From assembly GCA_038251425.1 (NCBI GenBank), contig JBBSBI010000257.1, forward strand, positions 1 to 6,741: a DNA stretch of 6,741 nucleotides. The letters are read 5' to 3'. Position 1 is the stretch's first letter, and each line of letters starts with the position of its first letter. This document shows, one piece after another, positions 1-5,694 of this stretch. Under the pieces are notes generated by a model. It was not told where the DNA came from. It ran no database searches and saw only the letters and a list, made by a program, of their open reading frames with translations. Both the position numbers and the translations under genes were made by a program. The DNA is from JBBRRP01 sp038251425. Its GTDB lineage: Bacteria; Myxococcota_A; Polyangia; Polyangiales; Polyangiaceae.

Positions 1-26
1 GCGCCGAGAAGCAGTAGCTGTTTCAT
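1..26 (-). CDS. Start of a further operon gene (N-terminus only)
   Basis: An ATG at 26-24 overlaps the TGA stop of the upstream secreted-protein gene in an ATGA arrangement (4 nt shared), a classic sign of translational coupling. The visible codons give MKQLLLLG, followed by an incomplete codon: a lysine and then a leucine run, as at the start of a signal peptide or lipoprotein. An AGG lies about 7 nt upstream as a weak ribosome binding site. Only nine codons are visible, so no function can be given. The overlap geometry is the main reason to call it. Confidence 0.4.
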
Positions 27-1321
27 TCTGCGACCTGGCCGATCGGGAGCCGGGACGTCTGCCAAACGGCGCCCGCCCACACGAGGCCTTGACCGCTTGC
101 GGAGACCTCCAGTTGAGCCACGCCAGGCGCCGTGCTGCAGAAGCCAACGGTCGCCGTCGGTGTGTTAGTATCGCCTTGGTCGTCTTTTTGAACCGGCCCC
201 ACGCGCACACTCAGGCTGAGCGTCCGGAGGCTTCCACCAGCGGCTCCCACCATTGCCAGGTAGCAGGCGCCGGTTTCCAAAGCGAGCGGAACCAAGGTGC
301 GGCCTTGCACGCCTAAAAAGCGTGCCACCGCTTCGTTCTGCAAGCGATCGAAGTGGGCTTCACGCAACGCGGACGCCAGTGCCCCTCTTCCCGTTGGGCC
401 AAAACTTTCTGGAATGAACTTTGGAAAAGGAGCCTTAGCGGCCAACAGCCGGAGAGTGGTGGAAGGCGCAGCGCCCGAGATCCGAATGCGTATTTTTCGC
501 GGCAACGGCGTACAAAAGCCGGCTGAAGCATCGTAGTTTTCAGAGTTATCCCGCGCGAGGCTCTGTTCCCCCGAAAGATCAATAATTTCCAAATCTAGAT
601 CATCAACAGCCGCGTTCCTCGGGCCCTCGGCGTCGCCTTGAAGAGCCACTATTTGATGGCATCCTTCACTCACTTCGAGTGCGCCCTCGGTGGTCTGCGT
701 TGAGCCCAGGCTAAACTCGCGCACCTCGTTGTTCGGTTCGGCGTTCAAACGCGCTAGAGCTTGGGCCCAACGTTGCTCGAAGGGAGCGAGTCGCAGCCTG
801 GTTGCGCGAACTGGCGCCGCCGCCGGCCCTGGAACACGGTTAGGCAGAATGCTTGCCAGGTTCGGTGAGCTGCGGCGGGAACGGATGTGCAACGCCTGGA
901 TGATCCCACGCGGAGAACGCATCTCCAAACGCAAGGAGTGGAACCCTTTGCGTTCAGTCCCGCAAAGTTCGACCTCTGCAGCCCCTGCAACGCTGGCTAA
1001 CGCCGCGTGAATGCCCTCCTCAGCGTCGTTAGAATTCTGACGGAGCGAAAAGCTGGAGGTTGTCGCCGCGAGCACGATAACCCGCCCGCAGTCCTCCGCG
1101 TTGGTGGAGTTGGCATCGGGTTCTGTCAATTCGGCCTCGAACTGCAGCGGGAGCTGTTGGCTTCGTTCGAGCAGGCGAGGTTTGAGAACTTCCACCTCGG
1201 CTCCGAACTTGCGATACGCGAGTTCCAGACGTTCAATGTCGGTGGCCACATCCGCATGAGCTTCGGCGAACGGCACCAGCATGCCGCTGACCAGGAGCGT
1301 GAACGAGAGTGGTGCCCGCAT
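23..1321 (-). CDS. Secreted protein with three cysteine-paired beta-rich repeats
   Basis: A 432-residue protein of unknown function. Residues 1-23 form a signal peptide (hydrophobic core LSFTLLVSGMLVPF, cleavage likely after AHA), so it should be exported. After a short helical stretch (about 28-58) come three comparable beta-rich units, each with one cysteine pair: C78/C120, C221/C270 and C353/C395. Units two and three share the pattern G-x(0,1)-C-aromatic-or-His-hydrophobic stretch, then a Leu/Asp-rich strand, then GFC followed by a Pro-containing loop. This recalls PPC-like (pre-peptidase C-terminal) beta-sandwich domains, though that is inference. No catalytic motif is visible. I chose ATG 1321, because the signal peptide starts cleanly there; TTG 1330 would add three residues, and neither start has a clear ribosome binding site. 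It begins 18 nt after the JAMM gene, so it is probably in the cysteine operon, but a metabolic link is not evident. Confidence 0.8.
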   Translation of the reverse strand: MRAPLSFTLLVSGMLVPFAEAHADVATDIERLELAYRKFGAEVEVLKPRLLERSQQLPLQFEAELTEPDANSTNAEDCGRVIVLAATTSSFSLRQNSNDAEEGIHAALASVAGAAEVELCGTERKGFHSLRLEMRSPRGIIQALHIRSRRSSPNLASILPNRVPGPAAAPVRATRLRLAPFEQRWAQALARLNAEPNNEVREFSLGSTQTTEGALEVSEGCHQIVALQGDAEGPRNAAVDDLDLEIIDLSGEQSLARDNSENYDASAGFCTPLPRKIRIRISGAAPSTTLRLLAAKAPFPKFIPESFGPTGRGALASALREAHFDRLQNEAVARFLGVQGRTLVPLALETGACYLAMVGAAGGSLRTLSLSVRVGPVQKDDQGDTNTPTATVGFCSTAPGVAQLEVSASGQGLVWAGAVWQTSRLPIGQVAE

Positions 1322-1339
1322 GAGGTTCAAGCTTAGCTG

Positions 1340-1852
1340 CTAGGGCTCCACAACGCTGAAGGGCGCTTCGTCGAACTTCCCAGAACTCGCGTTGTAGACA
1401 AACAGGCGATGCGCCGTCACTTGCCCGTGGTCTACTGCCGTTACCAGGTAAGCCAAATCATGCGCGGGGTCGCTGTTGCCGCCGAGCGTCATGCTGTCCG
1501 CGTCTTCCTGGCTGAAATACGCGCCGCAATCGAGATGTGAGTGGAAGAAGACTTTTACGGGCCGGCCGCTTTGAGCCCCTTGAGCGATCGCTTTTTCGAA
1601 CTTGAGCGCGTTGATCTTGAAGTAATCGTGGCCCGTACGCGGGTGGGCTTCGGGATCCACGTGGTGGTATTTATTGGCCAGATTTTCGAGCGGCACGGCG
1701 TTGTCCGCCAGTAACTCATCGTCGGCGGGGCCTTCGAGGTAACCGCAACCTTCCTCGTCCCGCGCGTACGCTGCCCGCCCCGTTTCTTCGATGAGCGTGA
1801 GGGCTCTGCGGGTGATGCGAATGCCACCAAGCGTCCAGCTGGGCTTTACCAT
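1340..1852 (-). CDS. mec: Mec-type JAMM/MPN+ zinc metallopeptidase
   Basis: A 170-residue cytoplasmic zinc peptidase of the JAMM (MPN+, M67) family. The full signature is present: general base E34 in an E-x-C-G context, then H104-S-H106, seven residues, S114, two residues and D117; H104, H106 and D117 should bind zinc. Family knowledge: in Mycobacterium tuberculosis the homologous Mec cleaves the CysO-cysteine adduct to release free cysteine and regenerate the Gly-Gly carrier. The carrier, the CysM synthase and the activating enzyme lie just upstream here, so the same role is likely. ATG 1852 is preferred over ATG 1870 because GGAGAAG (1867-1861) lies 8 nt before it. The start overlaps the cysM stop by 7 nt (ATGGTAA), implying coupled translation. 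C109 inside the H-x-H-x7-S loop is a peculiarity. General protein-tag removal is a less likely alternative. Confidence 0.9.
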   Translation of the reverse strand: MVKPSWTLGGIRITRRALTLIEETGRAAYARDEEGCGYLEGPADDELLADNAVPLENLANKYHHVDPEAHPRTGHDYFKINALKFEKAIAQGAQSGRPVKVFFHSHLDCGAYFSQEDADSMTLGGNSDPAHDLAYLVTAVDHGQVTAHRLFVYNASSGKFDEAPFSVVEP

Positions 1853-2796
1853 GTGTACTTCTTCTCCCATTTCATTGGCGCAAAGTATCTATCGCCGCGA
1901 TCACACGCGATGGTCACGACGCAGCCTCCGCCTTGTTCGCGATGTAGCTTTTCTGCAAATTTGAGCGCGCCAAACACATTAGCTCCCGTCGAATGTCCAA
2001 CGTGGAGCCCTTCTTCGGCGGCCAAACGGTCAGACATATCCCAACCATCTTCCGTTCCCACCGGCAAGATCTCATCCGGAAGCTCCGGATTGAAGATAGC
2101 TGGCACAATGCTGGATCCCATGTGCTTCAAGCCTTCCAGGCCGTGCAGCGCTTCGGCAGGCTCAACAGCCACGCAGTAAATCGGGTGCGTGTGCTCCTTC
2201 AAACGGCGTGTGGTGCCCATGCATGTCCCGCTCGTGCCAAGCCCAGCCACAAAGTGCGTGATGCGATCTCCGAGCGCATCCAAGATCTCTTGGCCAGTGC
2301 CAAGATAGTGCGCCCTCGGATTCGAAGGATTGGAATACTGATCCGCGTAGAAATAGCGCTCCGGATGTTCTTCCACGAGTTTCCGCACTAACCGAATCGC
2401 ACCGTCCGATCCCTCCATCGGGTCCGAATAGATGAGCTCTGTGCCAAAGGCTTGCGTGATATCCTTGCGGGCTTTGGTGACGTTGCTCGGCATCACCAAC
2501 TGGACGCGGTAACCGAGCGCTGCGCCAATGATCGAATACGCGACTCCGGTGTTTCCACTCGTGGCGTCGATCAAGATCGTATCTTGAGTGAGCCGGCCGT
2601 TTTCGATCGCATCCAGCATGATGCGCAGGGCAGGGCGGTCTTTCACCGAGCCCCCGGGATTGGCGAACTCAAGCTTCAGATACAGCTCGACACTGGGAAT
2701 ATGCCGGGTGAGCCGATCCAAACGAACCAACGGCGTGTTGCCGACGGCCTCAACGACGGATGACAGGCGGCGGCTTCTGCGAAGCGAGCGGCTCAT
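1846..2796 (-). CDS. cysM: CysM-type cysteine synthase (probable O-phosphoserine/CysO-dependent)
   Basis: A 316-residue PLP-dependent beta-substitution enzyme (fold type II). Motifs seen: VGNTPLV at 18-24, the PLP-binding lysine K52 in PGGSVKDR, TSGNTG at 79-84 for the substrate carboxylate, the phosphate-binding loop GTSGT at 187-191, and CDRGDRYF near the C-terminus. The SVKDRPA-x-R context matches mycobacterial CysM more than ordinary CysK. By my recalled alignment, K224 (in GLKHM) falls at the position of M. tuberculosis CysM R220, which recognises the phosphate of O-phosphoserine, so a positive charge is kept. Likely reaction: O-phosphoserine plus CysO thiocarboxylate gives the CysO-Cys adduct in the cytoplasm. 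It is flanked by the carrier, the E1-like gene and the Mec peptidase. ATG 2796 has GGAG about 9 nt upstream. The N-terminal ten residues are Arg/Ser-rich. Use of O-acetylserine cannot be excluded. Confidence 0.92.
   Translation of the reverse strand: MSRSLRRSRRLSSVVEAVGNTPLVRLDRLTRHIPSVELYLKLEFANPGGSVKDRPALRIMLDAIENGRLTQDTILIDATSGNTGVAYSIIGAALGYRVQLVMPSNVTKARKDITQAFGTELIYSDPMEGSDGAIRLVRKLVEEHPERYFYADQYSNPSNPRAHYLGTGQEILDALGDRITHFVAGLGTSGTCMGTTRRLKEHTHPIYCVAVEPAEALHGLEGLKHMGSSIVPAIFNPELPDEILPVGTEDGWDMSDRLAAEEGLHVGHSTGANVFGALKFAEKLHREQGGGCVVTIACDRGDRYFAPMKWEKKYTW
1861..1867 (-). promoter_or_regulatory. Ribosome binding site deciding the mec start
   Basis: GGAGAAG on the minus strand, inside the last codons of cysM and 8 nt before ATG 1852. 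It favours that start over the in-frame ATG at 1870, which would place this Shine-Dalgarno sequence inside the coding region. Confidence 0.6.
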
Positions 2797-2798
2797 GC

Positions 2799-3092
2799 CT
2801 AAAGCTCCAAGATTGAACGGAGCTTCTTCAGGGCCCGCCAGCTGCCCGCCGCAAGCTCTCGGCTTGCCGAAAAATGAAAGCTGGCGTGATGTGCAAAATC
2901 AGGCTCTGGAGCAGGCGTGCCGGATTCAGCCTGGATCAGCTGTGCGCCCGCACGTTCCAAATAAATGGCTTCCAGCCAGGCCCCTTCCGCCTGGTTCGAA
3001 AACGGCACCCGGCTCGCAAAGATCTTCGCCATCCCAGAAACTCCCACTTCGGCTAAACGTGCTTGCGGACGAAAGCGCGCATCAATGTTCAT
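2799..3092 (-). CDS. Small protein resembling a degenerate E1 (ThiF/MoeB) N-terminus
   Basis: A 97-residue protein I do not recognise as a named family. Its ATG directly abuts the carrier gene's TAA (TAAATG), with GGTGG of the carrier's Gly-Gly codons usable as a ribosome binding site, and it ends 2 nt before cysM, so its place in the operon is firm. Residues 8-29 (R-P-Q-A-R-L-A-E-V-G-V-S-G-M-A-K-I-F-A-S-R-V) resemble the opening of ThiF/MoeB/HesA enzymes, RxxRQ-x-L-PEVG-x-x-GQ-x-x-L-x-x-A-R-V. The next stretch (AEGAWLEAIYLERAGA, 35-50) runs parallel to the E1 Rossmann turn and first helix, but the G-x-G-x-x-G glycines are gone. So it should not bind ATP by itself. It may be a decayed E1 duplicate or an accessory to the shortened ThiF enzyme encoded upstream. 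No signal peptide or membrane segment is visible. The homology is my inference from pattern. Confidence 0.72.
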   Translation of the reverse strand: MNIDARFRPQARLAEVGVSGMAKIFASRVPFSNQAEGAWLEAIYLERAGAQLIQAESGTPAPEPDFAHHASFHFSASRELAAGSWRALKKLRSILEL

Positions 3093-3365
3093 TTAGCCAC
3101 CGGCAATGGCGGGAACGATGCTGATCTCTTGCCCATTTTCGAGGGGCGTTGCGAGCCCGTCCAGGAAACGAATATCTTCTTCGCCGACGTAGATATTGAT
3201 GAAACGCCGCACTCCTTTCGCATCAATCAACCGATCCTTGATGCCCGGGTGGAGCTTCTCAAGCGCATCGATCACTTGCTGGACGTTATCGCCAGAGACT
3301 TTAACTTGCTCTTCGCCCCCGGTGAGGGTGCGGAGTGGGGTGGGAATTCGAACGATCACATCCAT
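3093..3365 (-). CDS. cysO: CysO-type ubiquitin-like sulfur carrier protein
   Basis: A 90-residue MoaD/ThiS-family beta-grasp protein ending in G89-G90, the tail that is adenylated and turned into a thiocarboxylate. It follows M. tuberculosis CysO closely by recall: V-x-I-P-T-x-L-R at 5-12, TGG at 15-17, SGD at 24-26, RF-x-NIYV at 54-60, ED-x-RF at 63-67, GLAT at 70-73 and PA-x-AGG at the end. Role: carries sulfur as a thiocarboxylate to CysM, becoming CysO-Cys, from which the JAMM peptidase frees cysteine. I start it at ATG 3365 because AAAGGAA (3377-3371) sits 5 nt upstream; the reading frame is open further upstream (to 3452), but that part overlaps the adenylating-enzyme gene and looks non-coding. 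The gap to that gene is 11 nt. A molybdopterin or thiamine role is less likely given the neighbours. Confidence 0.93.
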   Translation of the reverse strand: MDVIVRIPTPLRTLTGGEEQVKVSGDNVQQVIDALEKLHPGIKDRLIDAKGVRRFINIYVGEEDIRFLDGLATPLENGQEISIVPAIAGG

Positions 3366-3370
3366 GATTT

Positions 3371-3377
3371 TTCCTTT
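3371..3377 (-). promoter_or_regulatory. Ribosome binding site of the sulfur carrier gene
   Basis: Minus-strand AAAGGAA directly after the first base pairs of the preceding gene's stop codon and 5 nt before ATG 3365. It fixes the carrier start at 3365 rather than at the upstream in-frame ATG 3452. Confidence 0.7.
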
Positions 3378-4144
3378 CACGCAGACGAAAGAGACAGGCC
3401 GTCGATGTACCGCGACTCGCGCACATCGCCAATGCTTTGAAGTGGACCGCACAGCGGACAGCGCGGATTTGCTGGAACCTTGACCCTCCGCAGCACGTCG
3501 CGCTTGCCGTCGAACGTCGCCACCTCCCCGAAAACAGTGCTATCACCCGCCAAAATTCGCAGCGCGCTGTCGGCGAGCAACGCACCCACCACCCCCACCA
3601 TCGGCCCCATCACCCCAGCCTCGGAACAATTCAGGCCCGCCTGAGCGTCCGGCACATCTTCAAACAAGCACCGATAGCAGGGCCGCCCAACCGCCGCCAC
3701 GGCCCAGACGGTGCCCTGAAAACGAATCGCAGCTCCGTGCACGGCCGGCACCTTGGCGAGATGAGCCGCATCTGCCGTCAAGAATTTGGTGGCGAAATTA
3801 TCGGAGCCCTCCACGACCACATCCACACCGTCAAGAACCGAGAGCGCATTCTCCGGCAGCAGGCGCGAGCTCACCGCAACGATATGTTGAAATGGCTGGG
3901 CGTGCTGTTGAAGAGCGCGAGCCGCGGCCTCAAGCTTCGGCTTCCCCACATCTTGGTCTTGGAAGAGGATTTGACGGTGCAGATTGGAGAGCTCCACATC
4001 ATCATCATCCATCAAGATCACCCGACCCACGCCCGCACGCACGAGCGCCAGGGCGGCAGGGCAGCCGAGGCCACCCACGCCCACCACCAGCGCAGAGTGA
4101 GCCGCAAAGGAAACGCGGGACGCTTCAGGCACGGAAGTACTCAT
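3377..4144 (-). CDS. ThiF/MoeB/HesA-family adenylating enzyme (E1-like), no rhodanese domain
   Basis: A 255-residue cytoplasmic E1-like enzyme that should adenylate the Gly-Gly end of the carrier encoded immediately downstream. Seen: Rossmann ATP loop G22-x-G-G-L-G27, DDDDVELSNLHRQ at 46-58, K68/K70 in GKPK, the metal-site D115 in EGSDN, a candidate catalytic C173 in NCSEAGVMGP, and two zinc pairs, C156-x-x-C159 and C229-x-x-C232. It ends soon after the second pair, so the C-terminal rhodanese domain of MoeZ-type enzymes is absent and sulfur must come from another protein. The N-terminus is unusually short: only about 18 residues precede the ATP loop, and the usual RYxRQ-PEVG-GQ segment, which carries the arginine reaching into the partner subunit's site in MoeB, is missing. 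ATG 4144 overlaps the cysK end by 20 nt; GTG 4132, with GGATGAG about 7 nt upstream, is a real alternative and would shorten the N-terminus further. Confidence 0.9.
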   Translation of the reverse strand: MSTSVPEASRVSFAAHSALVVGVGGLGCPAALALVRAGVGRVILMDDDDVELSNLHRQILFQDQDVGKPKLEAAARALQQHAQPFQHIVAVSSRLLPENALSVLDGVDVVVEGSDNFATKFLTADAAHLAKVPAVHGAAIRFQGTVWAVAAVGRPCYRCLFEDVPDAQAGLNCSEAGVMGPMVGVVGALLADSALRILAGDSTVFGEVATFDGKRDVLRRVKVPANPRCPLCGPLQSIGDVRESRYIDGLSLSSA

Positions 4145-5108
4145 CCAGGCTGAAGTAACGTTCGCCCGTGTCACACAAGATCGTGACCACATTCCGATTC
4201 GGGCCTAATTCCCGCGCAACTTGGAGCGCCACGGCGACGTTGGCGCCCGCACTGATGCCGACCAACAGGCCCTCGCGCTTCGCTAACTGAACCTTGGTAT
4301 CGTACGCTTCGCGATCGCTCACCGTTCTCACCTGAGTGACGGCACTGGCGTCGTAGTTGCGGGGGATGAAACCTGCGGCGATCCCTTGGATCTTGGATGG
4401 CCCGCGTTCGCCGCGCGAGATGGTGGCGCAGGATTCCGGCTCAACGGCGATCACCTGACAGTCGGGGTAAGCTTTGCGGAGCACGCGTCCGACGCCGCTG
4501 ATGGTTCCACCGGTGCCGACGCCAGCGACGAACGCATGGATCGGGTCCCCCTGCATGGCGGCGAGGATCTCCGGCCCGGTAGTTTCGGCGTGGATCTCGG
4601 GGTTGGCTGAATTCTCGAATTGACGAGGGAGAAAAGCGCCGGGCGTCTGCAGAGCTAACTCCTCCGCCTTGGCCATGGCACCTTCCATTTGTTCAGCCTC
4701 TGGCGTGAGCACCACCTCGGCACCAAAGGACTGCAAGAGCTGCCGGCGTTCAAGGCTCATGCTCTCTGGCATTGTCAAAATACAGCGATAACCGCGGCGC
4801 GCACAGACTAACGCCAAACCGATTCCAGTATTCCCACTGGTTGGCTCGATCACCACTCCACCCGGCAAAAGCAGCCCATTCCGCTCGGCGCGTTCGATCA
4901 TCGCGAGGCAGATCCGATCCTTCACCGAGCCACCCGGATTGGCCGCTTCCAGCTTGCCGTAGACACGACCCCGCGGGTCAGTGCTGGCGAGCTTGCGGAT
5001 CTCGACCAGCGGCGTGTCGGCGATGAGATCGAGCACGCTTGGGTAAATCAAGCGGTGCGAGGGCAGGGCAGGGCGAACTCCCAGGGTGAGATCAGATGAC
5101 ATAGACAT
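4125..5108 (-). CDS. cysK: Cysteine synthase A (O-acetylserine sulfhydrylase)
   Basis: A 327-residue PLP enzyme making cysteine from O-acetylserine and sulfide. Motifs: DTPLVEI at 31-37, PLP lysine K63 in NPGGSVKDR, PTSGNTG at 89-95, PESMSLERRQLL at 114-125, phosphate loop GTGGT at 198-202, the SAGANVA loop, and CDTGERYFS close to the C-terminus. The KIQGI-x-AGFIP pattern (SKIQGIAAGFIP) is typical of CysK proper and differs from the GLKHM segment in the second synthase of this operon, which argues for different sulfur or serine substrates. The start at ATG 5108 overlaps the Rrf2 regulator's end by 17 nt; ATG 5102 is equally possible. No strong ribosome binding site is seen, so translation is probably coupled to the regulator. 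In firmicutes CysK also acts as a signalling partner of the Rrf2 protein CymR. About 22 residues precede the conserved core. Confidence 0.93.
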   Translation of the reverse strand: MSMSSDLTLGVRPALPSHRLIYPSVLDLIADTPLVEIRKLASTDPRGRVYGKLEAANPGGSVKDRICLAMIERAERNGLLLPGGVVIEPTSGNTGIGLALVCARRGYRCILTMPESMSLERRQLLQSFGAEVVLTPEAEQMEGAMAKAEELALQTPGAFLPRQFENSANPEIHAETTGPEILAAMQGDPIHAFVAGVGTGGTISGVGRVLRKAYPDCQVIAVEPESCATISRGERGPSKIQGIAAGFIPRNYDASAVTQVRTVSDREAYDTKVQLAKREGLLVGISAGANVAVALQVARELGPNRNVVTILCDTGERYFSLDEYFRA

Positions 5109-5556
5109 ACCGTTGAGCGCCGGGCCGCCGCAGCCCCTCGGCTTCGGCAAGATCGCAGATGCTTTGGATCGTTATCGCGTCGAAGCAAGCCTCGACCTGT
5201 GCCGACAGCTCCGAAAAGATCTGCTCAGTGATGCGCCGGGAATTGCCCAGCGTTTCCTTGGGCGCATTCGACACGGGCTCTTTGTCGCCAAGAGAAATCG
5301 GCCCTTCCAGCGCCCGTACGATGTCCCCCAGGCGGACCTCCTCAGCACCGAGCGCAAGTTTGTATCCGCCCTGCGGGCCCCGCTTAGAGCCCACGAGACC
5401 AGCGCGTTTCAGATCCTGAAAGATCTGCTCAAGGAAGCGCGGCGGGATCTGTTGACGCTCCGCAATGTCCTTCACCTGCGTCGGCTGCCCGCCGTTGTAA
5501 AAAGCGATATCGAACAGCGCTCGCACGGCATAGCGGCCCTTATTCGACAGCTTCAC
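5092..5556 (-). CDS. Rrf2-family regulator, CymR-like (cysteine metabolism)
   Basis: A 154-residue winged-helix DNA-binding regulator. It opens with LSNKGRYAVRAL (3-14), then the helix-turn-helix around 27-50 (IPPRFLEQIFQDLKRAGLV), the wing KRGPQGGY (58-65) and the dimer-region motif GDIVRALEGPIS (77-88). It lacks the three clustered cysteines that hold the Fe-S cluster in IscR; only C124 and C134 exist. ALEGPIS and the aromatic C-terminal end RYVYVI resemble CymR of Bacillus, the cysteine-metabolism repressor that forms a complex with CysK; cysK is the next gene, overlapping by 17 nt. The regulator is first in the operon and probably autoregulates it. I chose GTG 5556, the usual Rrf2 start, with TGGAG about 4 nt upstream; ATG 5580 would add eight unlike residues. 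Fe-S sensing through other residues cannot be ruled out. Confidence 0.9.
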   Translation of the reverse strand: MKLSNKGRYAVRALFDIAFYNGGQPTQVKDIAERQQIPPRFLEQIFQDLKRAGLVGSKRGPQGGYKLALGAEEVRLGDIVRALEGPISLGDKEPVSNAPKETLGNSRRITEQIFSELSAQVEACFDAITIQSICDLAEAEGLRRPGAQRYVYVI

Positions 5557-5563
5557 GAAGCTC

Positions 5564-5592
5564 CATATGCATTCCCACATCGGATTTGTCAA
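5564..5592 (-). promoter_or_regulatory. Candidate sigma-70 promoter of the cysteine operon
   Basis: On the minus strand a perfect -35 TTGACA (5592-5587) is followed after 17 nt by CATATG (5569-5564), a weak -10 (three of six consensus bases). Transcription would begin at about 5558-5556, at the regulator's GTG itself, giving a leaderless or almost leaderless mRNA. The -35 match is exact; the -10 is the weak part. Confidence 0.45.
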
Positions 5593-5611
5593 GAATGCGC
5601 TAATCCAGCAG

Positions 5612-5625
5612 AAAGCCTTGGCTTT
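5612..5625. repeat. Short inverted repeat AAAGCC-TT-GGCTTT
   Basis: A perfect 6-bp dyad with a 2-nt centre, 20 bp upstream of the candidate -35 of the cysteine operon. Its size and place suit a dimeric regulator's half-sites, possibly the Rrf2 protein itself, but short dyads also arise by chance. Confidence 0.35.
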
Positions 5626-5676
5626 GAGGAGCCGGCGGGAACGCTAAGCGAGCAGCCTTTTTCGTTCTTTGGAGGA

Positions 5677-5694
5677 TAGTAAGCATGCTTACTA
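5677..5694. promoter_or_regulatory. Perfect 18-bp palindrome, candidate operator
   Basis: TAGTAAGCATGCTTACTA reads the same on both strands with no spacer. It lies in the divergent intergenic region, about 120 bp before the regulator's GTG and about 145 bp before the EGKCG-peptide gene. There is no T-run on either side and no loop, so it is not a good intrinsic terminator. A dimeric repressor or activator site is the best reading; which gene it serves is unknown. Confidence 0.5.

Noticed and set aside
3437..4153. Long plus-strand open frame (238 codons) opposite the ThiF-like gene
   Set aside because: It is antisense to a gene with clear ATP-loop, zinc and catalytic motifs; its own translation is rich in His, Arg and Pro with no recognisable domain, as expected of a shadow frame.
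4145..4192. ThiF-like gene starting at 4192 to regain the missing N-terminus
   Set aside because: The extra 16 residues do not resemble the RYxRQ-PEVG segment and overlap cysK coding sequence more deeply; the N-terminus is truly short.
5092..5592. Rrf2 gene starting at 5592 or ATG 5580
   Set aside because: The extra residues (MTNPMWECIWSF) do not belong to the Rrf2 fold, which normally starts one or two residues before LSxKGRYA; GTG 5556 fits.
5086..5679. Plus-strand open frame (197 codons) opposite the Rrf2 gene
   Set aside because: Antisense to a conserved winged-helix gene; no family pattern in the translation.
5677..5694. Palindrome as an intrinsic terminator
   Set aside because: No loop, an A/T-rich weak stem and no T-run after it on either strand; it also sits between divergent starts.
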